DNA from: Flavobacteriaceae bacterium
Lineage (GTDB): Bacteria > Bacteroidota > Bacteroidia > Flavobacteriales > Weeksellaceae
Assembly (NCBI GenBank): GCA_004359435.1
Contig: PTET01000002.1
Location: forward strand, 84,278-148,277
Direction of reading: 5' to 3'
Length of the DNA: 64,000 nucleotides
Shown: positions 57,224 to 64,000 of the stretch, in pieces
How the letters are laid out: every line of letters starts with the position of its first letter
How positions within the stretch are numbered: position 1 is the stretch's first letter
Position numbers and translations under genes: made by a program
The notes under the pieces: generated by a model
The model's input: the letters and a program-made list of their open reading frames with translations, nothing else
The model's database searches: none
What the model was told of the DNA's origin: nothing

Positions 57224-57967
57224 TTAAGTATACATTCCGCCATTAACTTGCAATACTTGTCCTGTGATATAGCTAGATAGATCAGAGGCTAAAAACAAAC
57301 ATGCATCTGCCACTTCTTTAGGTGTTCCTCCTCGTTTCATCGCAATGGCTTCAGCCCATTGTTCAACTACTTTTGGGTCGAGTTTATCTGTCATTTCGGT
57401 TTGGATAAAGCCAGGAGCAACCACATTGCAGCGGATGTTTCGAGAGCCTAATTCTAAGGCGATAGATTTCGAAAATCCGATGATTCCAGCCTTGGAGGCC
57501 GCATAATTGGACTGTCCTGCATTTCCTTTTAGTCCCACCACAGAACTAATGTTGATAATGGATCCAAACCTTTGTTTAAGGAGGGTTTTACAAGCTGCTT
57601 TGGTAAGATTAAAGCAAGAATTTAGGTTGGTAGAAACTACCTGGTTAAATTCTTCTTGACTCATTCTAAGCAGAAGGTTGTCTTTGGTAATTCCTGCATT
57701 GTTGACCAAAATATCTATTTGACCAAATTTTTCAAGGGTAAAATCAATTAGTTTTTCTGCAGCCACAAAGTCTTCTGCAGCGGACTGCATAGAATATACT
57801 TCACCGAATTGGCTTAAGTCTTTTTCTAACTCTTCGGCCAATTCTTTTGAGGAAGCATAGGTGAAAACTACTTTTGCGCCTTGCTGAGCAAACAAAGTAG
57901 CGATGGCTTTGCCAATTCCTCTTGTAGCACCGGTTACAATGGCTACTTTTCCTTCTAACATTTTCAT
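57224..57967 (-). CDS. fabG: 3-oxoacyl-ACP reductase
   Basis: 247 residues from ATG 57967 (MKMLEGKVAIVTGATRGIGKA), the canonical FabG start; the ORF track's extra 17 residues are unlikely. NADPH motif TGATRGIG, NNAG in ILVNNAGITK, catalytic Ser in NISSVVGLKGN, YxxxK as YAASK, and the C-terminal YITGQVLQVNGGMY. It reduces 3-oxoacyl-ACP in fatty-acid elongation in the cytosol. menD follows after 3 bp. It is intact, unlike its fatty-acid-pathway neighbour fabH. Confidence 0.94.
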   Translation of the reverse strand: MKMLEGKVAIVTGATRGIGKAIATLFAQQGAKVVFTYASSKELAEELEKDLSQFGEVYSMQSAAEDFVAAEKLIDFTLEKFGQIDILVNNAGITKDNLLLRMSQEEFNQVVSTNLNSCFNLTKAACKTLLKQRFGSIINISSVVGLKGNAGQSNYAASKAGIIGFSKSIALELGSRNIRCNVVAPGFIQTEMTDKLDPKVVEQWAEAIAMKRGGTPKEVADACLFLASDLSSYITGQVLQVNGGMYT

Positions 57968-58192
57968 TGAATCTAAGGTTGATGATAAGGTAAAGGTAAG
58001 CATAGATTTTAGATTCAAAAACCATTTGTCAACCCATTTTTGTCATTTGAGAATAATTTAGAGGGAATTTTTTTCTGGTTTTTCGATTTTATAAAGTTTT
58101 GACAAATTTCTTATATTTAAATTAGGGGATTTCAAAAATTTACTCCACAACAAATAGAAAGGATGATAGATATATTAAAGCACAACAACCAA

Positions 58193-58762
58193 ATGAAGAT
58201 CCAGATTTTGACCAATAACATAGTTATAATTTTATTGATTACTGTACTTACCTCTTGTAGTCATGTTCTGAATACTGAATATAGGACTAGAGAAAATAAT
58301 TATTCTTCACCTGTATATTCAAATTATATTAGAAAAGATTTAGAGGAACAACTACAGAAAAGTATTGATGATAGACTGATTTTGTTTTTCGATTTGTTTA
58401 GTTTAAAAGGGAACGATATAATTGTTAATGGAGAAAAATTAGAGTTTGTAGACGAATATTCGGGCGATTTTTGTGTAAATAAAGTATTTGTAGATGTACC
58501 TAGAGATGAAAAATCAATTGTAAAAATCGGAAGTTTCAGATATGTTATTTATCCAAGGAATTTAAGAACAAATCATTTTTCAATACAATCTGTTACTTTC
58601 TCAAATAGACAATTTCTTGATTTGAGAGTTGTTTATTTCAATGATTTTTGTGACTATTCAGAATGCACTAAGAGAGAAGGAGATAAAATATTGACATTAT
58701 TAAGAAAGCCAATTTATGGCAAACAACTACCTCAAAAAACCGACACAATTCCATCCCTCTAG
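58193..58762 (+). CDS. Hypothetical lipoprotein
   Basis: 189 residues from ATG 58193 (MKIQILTNNIVIILLITVLTSC), with a lipobox (LTSC). The mature part is polar and beta-rich with a few Cys (FCVNK; DFCDYSEC) that could form disulfides. I recognise no family. It is AT-rich and followed by one of the CUUG hairpins. Probably an envelope protein of a recently acquired or fast-changing type. Confidence 0.6.
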   Translation: MKIQILTNNIVIILLITVLTSCSHVLNTEYRTRENNYSSPVYSNYIRKDLEEQLQKSIDDRLILFFDLFSLKGNDIIVNGEKLEFVDEYSGDFCVNKVFVDVPRDEKSIVKIGSFRYVIYPRNLRTNHFSIQSVTFSNRQFLDLRVVYFNDFCDYSECTKREGDKILTLLRKPIYGKQLPQKTDTIPSL

Positions 58763-58792
58763 CAACGCATCTCGCTCCAGCCATAAATAACC

Positions 58793-58835
58793 AAAAGCCC
58801 TTAAAATTTTCACTTGTAAAAATTTTTAAGGGCTT
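58793..58835. terminator. Long A/T-rich hairpin, CUUG family, copy 2
   Basis: AAGCCCTTAAAATTTTCA / TAAAAATTTTTAAGGGCTT with tip CACTTGTA, 31 bp after the hypothetical lipoprotein. It matches copies 1 and 3 in core and ends. Confidence 0.88.
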
Positions 58836-58917
58836 CAATTTTTGTTTCTTTTGTAAGTATTTCTATTTTGGGACAAAAGAAGACATAATCCTTTTATAGA
58901 TTGAAAAAAAATTCTAG

Positions 58918-58947
58918 TTTTTCAATCCAATTCTTTCTTTATCTTTG
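58918..58947 (+). promoter_or_regulatory. Putative promoter of the DUF4442 remnant
   Basis: TTTT (58918-58921), an 18-bp spacer and TATCTTTG (58940-58947), an exact -7 match, 50 bp before ATG 58997. Confidence 0.45.
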
Positions 58948-58996
58948 AAAAAATAGGTTTTTAAAACCGTTTTTTATTTTTATCAATTTGAAAAAC

Positions 58997-59131
58997 ATGG
59001 AAGAAAGCAAAATCAGCAAAAGACTCAAAAGGGTAATGCCACTGATGCGGTTTTATGGGCCCTATTTGGGAGCTGGAGTAAAGGTGAAAGAATTCAATGA
59101 AGATCTCACCCAAATTACCGTGCAAATATGA
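58997..59131 (+). pseudogene. DUF4442 (hotdog thioesterase-like) N-terminal remnant
   Basis: 44 residues: MEESKISKRLKRVMPLMRFY followed by GPYLGAGVKVKEFNEDLTQI, which matches the N-terminus of DUF4442 acyl-CoA-thioesterase-like proteins (PPYLGAGI-type motif). It then ends at TGA. The usual FGG-containing continuation is absent. Just after the stop, another frame could be the family's C-terminus, which would make this another internal deletion, but that part is too short to be sure. It is too short for the ORF track. Confidence 0.6.
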
Positions 59132-59183
59132 CCAAAATTGCCAGAAACGCTGTGCCCAAATAAGAAAACCTGATAGCTTAACC

Positions 59184-59630
59184 GTGATAACCAAAACCCA
59201 ACCCAAACTAGGGATTATTTTTTATACTTTCTATCTGCTTTATGGTTGTAATTTAAAGCAAAACAAAGCCATAATTACAAATGAGACCCAAATGCATAAT
59301 TCAATAGATAAAAGCCAAGTTCCAGAAGTATTGTATGGCTCTTGGACAATTTCGCATCAAGAAAATGGTCTCTTAGTTTATATACCTACAGATCGGGGAG
59401 ATTTTCCACCCGCAAGGTTTAGACATCAAATAGATATTCAAAAAGATGGCAAAGCACAAATCTTGGAACTTTCTCCAAGTGATGCCCACCAAATGGTTTC
59501 GGTCCTTTGGACTTTCGAGCCTCAAAATGATATTTTAACCTTTAAATCAGAACAGGGAGAGGTTTTGCAATCCTATAAATTAATCTTTGTGACTAAAGAA
59601 AAATTAGAGCTTGAATTGGTTTTAAAATAA
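59184..59630 (+). CDS. Lipocalin-like lipoprotein
   Basis: 148 residues from a GTG start at 59184, chosen because it gives a signal peptide with a lipobox (FYTFYLLYGC); the ORF-track start crosses the broken DUF4442 region. The mature protein has GSWTISHQENGLLVYIP, DIQKDGKAQILEL and KLIFVTKEKLELEL, a lipocalin-like or META-like beta-barrel pattern found in many Bacteroidota lipoproteins. It may bind a small ligand. It is followed by a CUUG hairpin. Confidence 0.55.
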   Translation: MITKTQPKLGIIFYTFYLLYGCNLKQNKAIITNETQMHNSIDKSQVPEVLYGSWTISHQENGLLVYIPTDRGDFPPARFRHQIDIQKDGKAQILELSPSDAHQMVSVLWTFEPQNDILTFKSEQGEVLQSYKLIFVTKEKLELELVLK

Positions 59631-59731
59631 ATATGAAAAGCAATAAATCTATTTATTGTTTTGATCGTTTGAATTTATTTTTAACGAAATCGTAGCTCCA
59701 AATCTTTCTAGTTTAATTTTATATAAATATC

Positions 59732-59773
59732 AAGCCGTACAAATTTTTCACTTGTGATAATTTTGTACGGCTT
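59732..59773. terminator. Long A/T-rich hairpin, CUUG family, copy 3
   Basis: AAGCCGTACAAATTTTTCAC / GTGATAATTTTGTACGGCTT with tip CACTTGTG and T-rich flanks, about 100 bp after the lipocalin-like gene. It is near-identical in its middle to copies 1 and 2. Confidence 0.88.
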
Positions 59774-59896
59774 TGTTTTTTTTGGCAACCGTTTATGTTT
59801 TTTTGAAGTACAATTGAATTTTTGGTAGGCCAATCTTCCCCATTTTTTGATTAAGTTTGTTTAATTCAAAAAACCAAAACCCAAAAACATTTCTGA

Positions 59897-61276
59897 ATGA
59901 ACCGAAGAGAATTCATCAAAAAAAGTACCACCTTGGCGCTTGGCACCTCTGCCGCCTTATCCCTTGAAGGATGCAAAAATCAGGAAAACAATGAGGAACT
60001 AGAACAAAAGAAAAGCCAGGCCAAATGGTACAACTGGTCCAAAAGTTTGGAGGCCAACCCCAAATATATCCAAGTACCCAAGGATGAAAAAGAACTCATC
60101 TCTGTGATGCAAAAGGCTAGTCAGGTAAGATTTATGGGAACTAGCCATTCTTATATGCCACTTGTTCCCACAGAAGATACCATGGTTTCTCTTGCCTATT
60201 TTAATCAGGTTTCCAAAGCAGAGGAACCTCTTATGGCCTATGTTGGGCCTGGAATTGTGCTTTCTTCCATGAACCGAAAATTGGAGGAATTCGGTCAAGA
60301 TTATATCAGCATGCCGGGAGTCAACCAACAGACTTTTGGGGGAGCCATGTCCACTGGAACCCATGGAACGGGAAAGGATTTGATGGCTTTACACGCTTAC
60401 ATCAAACAAATCAAACTCATCACAGCAAATGGTGAAACGGTGGTGTGTAGCAAAGACAAAGAATCTGAGATTTTTGAATCTGCCAAAGTTTCGCTGGGAC
60501 TTCTTGGTGCCATCACCGAAGTAAAAGTACAAAACAGAGAGAGCTTCAACATGAAACAAACCATCAAGATGGAGACACTGGAATGGTTCTTGGAAAATGG
60601 AGAAAAACTTTTTGAAACCACAGAATGTTTTGAGTGTTTGTACATTCCAAATACGGGTAAAGTGGTGATGATTTCTTCCCAACAGTGGGATGGAGAAATT
60701 CATCCCAAAACCCATTCCAACGATGAAGAAAACATTCAAACTTTAAAATTGCTCAGAGATACCCTGTCTTGGAGTCCATATCTTAGAAGAAAACTCTTTG
60801 ATTGGTTTACTTCAATGAACAATGTAGAAGAAGAACTCTATGATAGGTCCTTCCGAATTTTGTGCCACCACATGGTTACCAAAGTCAATGAGTCCGAATA
60901 CCACGTTCCTCTTGAGAATGGGATTTCTTGTTTTGGAGAAGTTTGTGCACTGATGGATACTTTTCCTACTGCCTTTTTCTTTTTGGAAATCAGAAGAGTC
61001 AAAGGGGACGATGCCTACATGAGTCCTTTTTACCAAAGAGATTCGTACAGTGTATCGGTGCATTCTCCTGTGGAGAAAAATCCAATTGACCTTACTCCAT
61101 TTGGTGCCATTTACAGAAAACACAAGGGAAGACCACACTGGGGAAAATGGCATGACTATTCAAGAGAAGAAATTGAGGCAGCCTACCCAAAAATGCAGAA
61201 TTTCTTGGATGTTAGAAAAATGTTGGACCCAAAGGGCAAGCTGTTAAATGATTATACCAGAAAGATGTTTGTTTAA
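59897..61276 (+). CDS. D-arabinono-1,4-lactone oxidase-like FAD enzyme, Tat lipoprotein (second copy)
   Basis: 459 residues. Tat motif MNRREFIKK and lipobox (LEGC) at the N-terminus. FAD-fold motifs VRFMGTSHSY and TFGGAMSTGTHGTGK; C-terminal HWGKWHDY. It is clearly related along its full length to the enzyme at 51807 (shared WNWS/YNWSKS, HGTGK, SESEYH-type and LLN-YTRK-F ends), about half identical by eye. Unlike the first copy it has no cytochrome gene beside it. It lies 95 bp before a BadF-type kinase. Substrate unknown: a sugar lactone or polyol. Confidence 0.85.
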   Translation: MNRREFIKKSTTLALGTSAALSLEGCKNQENNEELEQKKSQAKWYNWSKSLEANPKYIQVPKDEKELISVMQKASQVRFMGTSHSYMPLVPTEDTMVSLAYFNQVSKAEEPLMAYVGPGIVLSSMNRKLEEFGQDYISMPGVNQQTFGGAMSTGTHGTGKDLMALHAYIKQIKLITANGETVVCSKDKESEIFESAKVSLGLLGAITEVKVQNRESFNMKQTIKMETLEWFLENGEKLFETTECFECLYIPNTGKVVMISSQQWDGEIHPKTHSNDEENIQTLKLLRDTLSWSPYLRRKLFDWFTSMNNVEEELYDRSFRILCHHMVTKVNESEYHVPLENGISCFGEVCALMDTFPTAFFFLEIRRVKGDDAYMSPFYQRDSYSVSVHSPVEKNPIDLTPFGAIYRKHKGRPHWGKWHDYSREEIEAAYPKMQNFLDVRKMLDPKGKLLNDYTRKMFV

Positions 61277-61296
61277 CACTCTGAGGGTTTTTTAGA

Positions 61297-61327
61297 TTTT
61301 TAGATTGGATTATTTGTTCTATTTTTG
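61297..61327 (+). promoter_or_regulatory. Putative promoter of the BadF-type kinase
   Basis: TTTT (61297-61300), a 19-bp spacer and TATTTTTG (61320-61327), an exact TAnnTTTG, 45 bp before ATG 61372. Confidence 0.5.
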
Positions 61328-61371
61328 AGCATCTTTGCATCTAATGCAACCAAACCTAAATACAAAAACAA

Positions 61372-62223
61372 ATGATTCTTATCGCAGACAGTGGCTCTAC
61401 CAAAACAGATTGGGTGTTGCTAGACACAGACAAAACCGAAGTTCTAAGAACCTCTACCATCGGGTTTAACCCTTATTTTTGTGATTCTAAACTGGTTGAA
61501 AAAGAAATTTTAGACAACCAAGAATTGTATCACTACAAAGATAAAATTTCTAGAGTTTTCTTTTATGGTGCAGGATGTAGCTCTAAATTATCCAACCAGA
61601 TTATCGAAAAAGGTATGACCATGGTCTTTAAAAAGGCCAAGATTTTGGTAGATCATGATATGTTAGCTGCTGCTTATGCGGGTTACGACGGATCTCCGAG
61701 CATTGTTTGTATTTTGGGAACGGGTTCTAATTGCTGTTATTTTGATGGTAAAAACATAAGGTCGGACATGCCTTCATTGGGTTATATTTTTGGCGATAAG
61801 GGTAGTGGAAATCACCTTGGGAAAAAGGTTCTAACCCAATATTTTGAGAAAAAAATGCCCAAGGATTTGTCAGAGAAATTGGAGGATAGTTTTGATGTAA
61901 GGTGGGATACAGTAAAGAATAATATTTACAACAAACCACTTCCCAATACCTATTTGGCGACTTTTAGCGAGTTTGTGTACCAATATAAAGAGCATCCATT
62001 TATCAAAAAATTGGTAGAAGATGCTTTTGTATCGTTTTTTGTTTCTCAGGTAGAAATTTATCCAGAGTCTAAAACCTGTCCCATCCATTTTTCTGGATCT
62101 GTGGCTTATTATTTTCAGGATATATTGGCAGAGGTGATGCAAAAATTAAATTACAAAATGGGCAATATCATTAAAAAACCCATCGATTCACTGGTAAAAT
62201 ACCATGTGGATTATTTGCTTTAA
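61372..62223 (+). CDS. BadF/BadG-type ATPase, N-acetylglucosamine kinase-like
   Basis: 283 residues of the ASKHA superfamily: phosphate-1 motif LIADSGSTKTDWVL, VFFYGAGCSS, DHDMLAAAYA, phosphate-2 CILGTGSNCC, GYIFGDKGSGNHLGKK, and FSGSVAYYF near the C-terminus. This short form in flavobacteria is annotated as an N-acetylglucosamine kinase, which would feed amino sugars to glycolysis; that substrate is not proven by motifs. It is followed by a metallophosphoesterase after 16 bp. In relatives a similar gene lies next to pfkA; here it is 11 kb away. Confidence 0.82.
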   Translation: MILIADSGSTKTDWVLLDTDKTEVLRTSTIGFNPYFCDSKLVEKEILDNQELYHYKDKISRVFFYGAGCSSKLSNQIIEKGMTMVFKKAKILVDHDMLAAAYAGYDGSPSIVCILGTGSNCCYFDGKNIRSDMPSLGYIFGDKGSGNHLGKKVLTQYFEKKMPKDLSEKLEDSFDVRWDTVKNNIYNKPLPNTYLATFSEFVYQYKEHPFIKKLVEDAFVSFFVSQVEIYPESKTCPIHFSGSVAYYFQDILAEVMQKLNYKMGNIIKKPIDSLVKYHVDYLL

Positions 62224-62239
62224 TTATTTAATACTTTAG

Positions 62240-63481
62240 ATGCTCACCCGCCTTCTAGTTTTACTTTTTGTTTGTGTCTTGATAGAAATTTACTGCTTTA
62301 AGGCAGTAAAAACAGCCTATCCACAATTTTTGGGTGTTTATCTAGGTTTTACCTTTTGCTTGTATGTTTTTTTTCTATACAAGATTTTTACTTTCTCGCC
62401 CTATTTGGGTCTTGGAAAAACGACCCTTTTTACAAGTGTTTTGTTTCTGCTTTTTGTACTTCCTAAATTGCTTGTTTTTGGAGTCCTTTTCGTAGAAGAT
62501 TTGGGTAGAACGGTTCAGTTTAGTTGGCAAAAAATTCAGTCTTTCTTTCAGAAGGAGCAAAGTTCAATAAGTGGAGGGATTCCTCGGAGTGTATTTTTGA
62601 GCAAATTGGCTCTTTTTTTAACAACGGTTCCATTTTTGTCTGTTCTGTATGGAATTACCAAAGGAAAATACAAATATAGGGTCATCAAAAAAGCCATTGA
62701 TTTTCCTGAGCTTCCAAAGGCCTTTGATGGATTACGAATTTTACATATCTCTGACATCCACGTGGGAAGTTTTAATCAGGTTGAACCTGTTAAAAAAGCC
62801 ATCGAACTTATTAATGCCCAAGAATTTGATCTTTTTGTTTTTACAGGAGATTTGGTGAACAATTTATCCTCAGAGATGTCTTCTAAGTGGGTAGAGCTTT
62901 TTAAAACAATCAAAACTCCCAAATATGGGAAGTTTTCTATCCTTGGCAATCACGATTATGGAGAATATATTCAGTTTCATTCTGCCCAAGAAAAACAGCG
63001 GAATTTTGAAGAAATCAAAGCTTTGCATCCCAAAATTAATTTCAATCTACTATTAAATGATTCTGTTCTGATAGAAAAAGACAGCGAAAGAATACATTTA
63101 ATTGGTGTCGAAAACTGGGGAGAGCACTTTAAAAAATTAGGGAATCTTACCAAAGCCTCAGAAAAGGTAGATCCTAAGGCTTTTAAAATACTTTTGAGTC
63201 ATGATCCTTCGCACTGGGAAAAACAGGTTCAAAACAATGAGGTAGATTACCATTTAACCCTTTCTGGTCACACCCACGGCATGCAATTTGGCATTGAAAT
63301 TCCTGGGTTTATTACTTGGAGTCCAGTGAAATATGTCTACCGATTTTGGGCAGGACTTTATAAATCTTCTAACCGCTATTTGTACGTAAACCGTGGTTTT
63401 GGGTTTCATGGATTTCCAGGTAGGGTAGGGATCTGGCCAGAAATCACCTTACTTGAGATTAGAAGTAAAACTACGAGTTAG
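62240..63481 (+). CDS. Membrane metallophosphoesterase, YkuE/Cda1-like
   Basis: 413 residues: about four N-terminal membrane helices, then a calcineurin-like domain from about residue 155 with all motifs: HISDIHVG, FTGDLVNN, LGNHDYG, LLSHDPSHW and LSGHTHGMQFG. The two-metal site is complete, so it should hydrolyse a phosphoester, perhaps a lipid-linked one given the membrane anchor (UDP-2,3-diacylglucosamine hydrolases and YaeI/YkuE are relatives). The paralogue at 29196 keeps the fold but not the ligands. It lies after the kinase gene and before rpsF. Confidence 0.9.
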   Translation: MLTRLLVLLFVCVLIEIYCFKAVKTAYPQFLGVYLGFTFCLYVFFLYKIFTFSPYLGLGKTTLFTSVLFLLFVLPKLLVFGVLFVEDLGRTVQFSWQKIQSFFQKEQSSISGGIPRSVFLSKLALFLTTVPFLSVLYGITKGKYKYRVIKKAIDFPELPKAFDGLRILHISDIHVGSFNQVEPVKKAIELINAQEFDLFVFTGDLVNNLSSEMSSKWVELFKTIKTPKYGKFSILGNHDYGEYIQFHSAQEKQRNFEEIKALHPKINFNLLLNDSVLIEKDSERIHLIGVENWGEHFKKLGNLTKASEKVDPKAFKILLSHDPSHWEKQVQNNEVDYHLTLSGHTHGMQFGIEIPGFITWSPVKYVYRFWAGLYKSSNRYLYVNRGFGFHGFPGRVGIWPEITLLEIRSKTTS

Positions 63482-63558
63482 AAGTTCCTGTTTTTTGTAG
63501 CTTTTCTGCCTTTAAAAATTTCTTAGTATTCAAATAAATGATGAAAAACCTTGGTTTC

Positions 63559-63591
63559 TTTGGCGTTTTAGAATAATTAAGCGTATATTTG
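63559..63591 (+). promoter_or_regulatory. Promoter of rpsF
   Basis: TTTG (63559-63562), a 21-bp spacer and TATATTTG (63584-63591), both exact Bacteroidota consensus, 25 bp before ATG 63617. The best promoter in the window. Confidence 0.85.
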
Positions 63592-63616
63592 CACCCTTAA
63601 TTAAAATAATTTATTT

Positions 63617-63955
63617 ATGAATCGTTACGAAACTGTTTTCATTTTAACTCCCGTTCTATCTGAACAACAGGTAGAGGAAGCAGTAAACAAGTTCCTAGAG
63701 GAAATTAAATCCTGTGGTGGAACCATTTCTCATACAGAGAATTGGGGATTGAAAAAACTTGCTTACTCCATCGACCTGAAAAAAAATGGATTTTACCATT
63801 TGGTAGAATTTGATGCTCCTGGAGAAACCGTTCACAAGTTAGAATTGGCTTTCAAAAGAGACGAGAGAATTTTGCGTTACATGACCTTAAAAATGGACAA
63901 ACACGCACAAGACTGGGCACAAGAGAGAAAAGTAAGAATATCAAAAGTTAAATAA
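63617..63955 (+). CDS. rpsF: 30S ribosomal protein S6
   Basis: 112 residues starting MNRYETVFILTPVLSEQQVEEAVNKF, with the S6 core GLKKLAYSIDLKKNGFYHLVEF and ERILRYMTLKMDKHA. S6 binds the central domain of 16S rRNA with S18. rpsR follows after 1 bp, the usual rpsF-rpsR order. Intact. Confidence 0.97.
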   Translation: MNRYETVFILTPVLSEQQVEEAVNKFLEEIKSCGGTISHTENWGLKKLAYSIDLKKNGFYHLVEFDAPGETVHKLELAFKRDERILRYMTLKMDKHAQDWAQERKVRISKVK

Positions 63956-63956
63956 T

Positions 63957-64000
63957 ATGGCCATTGATCAATTAGCTGAACAAGCAAACAAAGGAGAAAG
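63957..64000 (+). CDS. rpsR: 30S ribosomal protein S18, start
   Basis: The ATG lies one base after the rpsF stop and reads MAIDQLAEQANKGE before the window ends. S18 normally follows S6 in flavobacteria, and the fragment has the polar start typical of S18, but most of the diagnostic sequence is outside the window. Confidence 0.75.
   Translation, partial: MAIDQLAEQANKGE

Noticed and set aside
62240-63481. LpxH (UDP-2,3-diacylglucosamine hydrolase) as a specific name for the second metallophosphoesterase
   Set aside because: The multi-helix N-terminal anchor does not fit LpxH; only the general calcineurin-like fold and ligands can be supported.

Overview
The window is an AT-rich stretch of a Bacteroidota chromosome, almost certainly class Flavobacteriia. 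Supporting signs are the TTTG-N(18-22)-TAnnTTTG promoters, PorT and a C-terminal type IX secretion (T9SS) sorting domain, DUF4290 directly before murA, menaquinone genes (menD, ubiE), an exosortase N remnant, sphingolipid genes and a rpsO-pnp arrangement. I cannot fix the genus. I see no phage, insertion sequence or CRISPR array.

Layout. 0-2.5 kb: murA/DUF4290, a broken small surface protein and a pirin. 2.7-10 kb: acs, then a leftward block of DUF3999, a broken DUF2339 membrane protein, and an exosortase N gene fused out of frame to its VIT-domain partner. 10-27 kb: secreted and envelope functions (ceramidase, M19 dipeptidase, GH29 fucosidase, a 3-ketosphinganine-reductase-like SDR, an Ig/TonB-like protein, a 1.87-kilo-residue Ig-repeat T9SS cargo, a TPMT methyltransferase with a C-terminal HMA domain, a secreted EEP phosphodiesterase, acyl-CoA dehydrogenase, porT). 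27-33 kb: broken ubiE, broken fabH, a metallophosphoesterase lacking its active-site residues, rhodanese, a stump of rpsO, and pnp. 33-36 kb: DUF3820 and a large SMEK-domain protein that may be a defence gene. 36-41.6 kb: a sugar-catabolic operon (GntR/PBP regulator, FGGY kinase, MFS, Gfo/Idh/MocA, start of a TIM-barrel isomerase). 41.6-51 kb: truncated S9 peptidase, DUF2795, secA, HTH regulator, M14 peptidase, pfkA, outer-membrane protein, tRNA-Ala. 51-64 kb: cytochrome c lipoprotein and Tat-lipoprotein lactone oxidase, broken gapA, DinB, broken dacB and menD, fabG, small lipoproteins, a second lactone oxidase, BadF-type kinase, an intact metallophosphoesterase, rpsF and the start of rpsR.

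The most striking property of the window is a recurring kind of damage. At ten or so places a gene has lost an internal or terminal segment, usually with a frame change, and the flanks remain clearly recognisable. Genes hit include rpsO, ubiE, menD, fabH and gapA, which a free-living flavobacterium would normally need. Either the assembly has collapsed gaps, or this lineage is losing genes by short deletions. Read mapping is the deciding test. Other notable items are a catalytically degenerate metallophosphoesterase, a family of long A/T-rich terminator hairpins capped by CUUG, two paralogous Tat lipoprotein oxidases, and the modular Ig-repeat protein beside an Ig/TonB hybrid.
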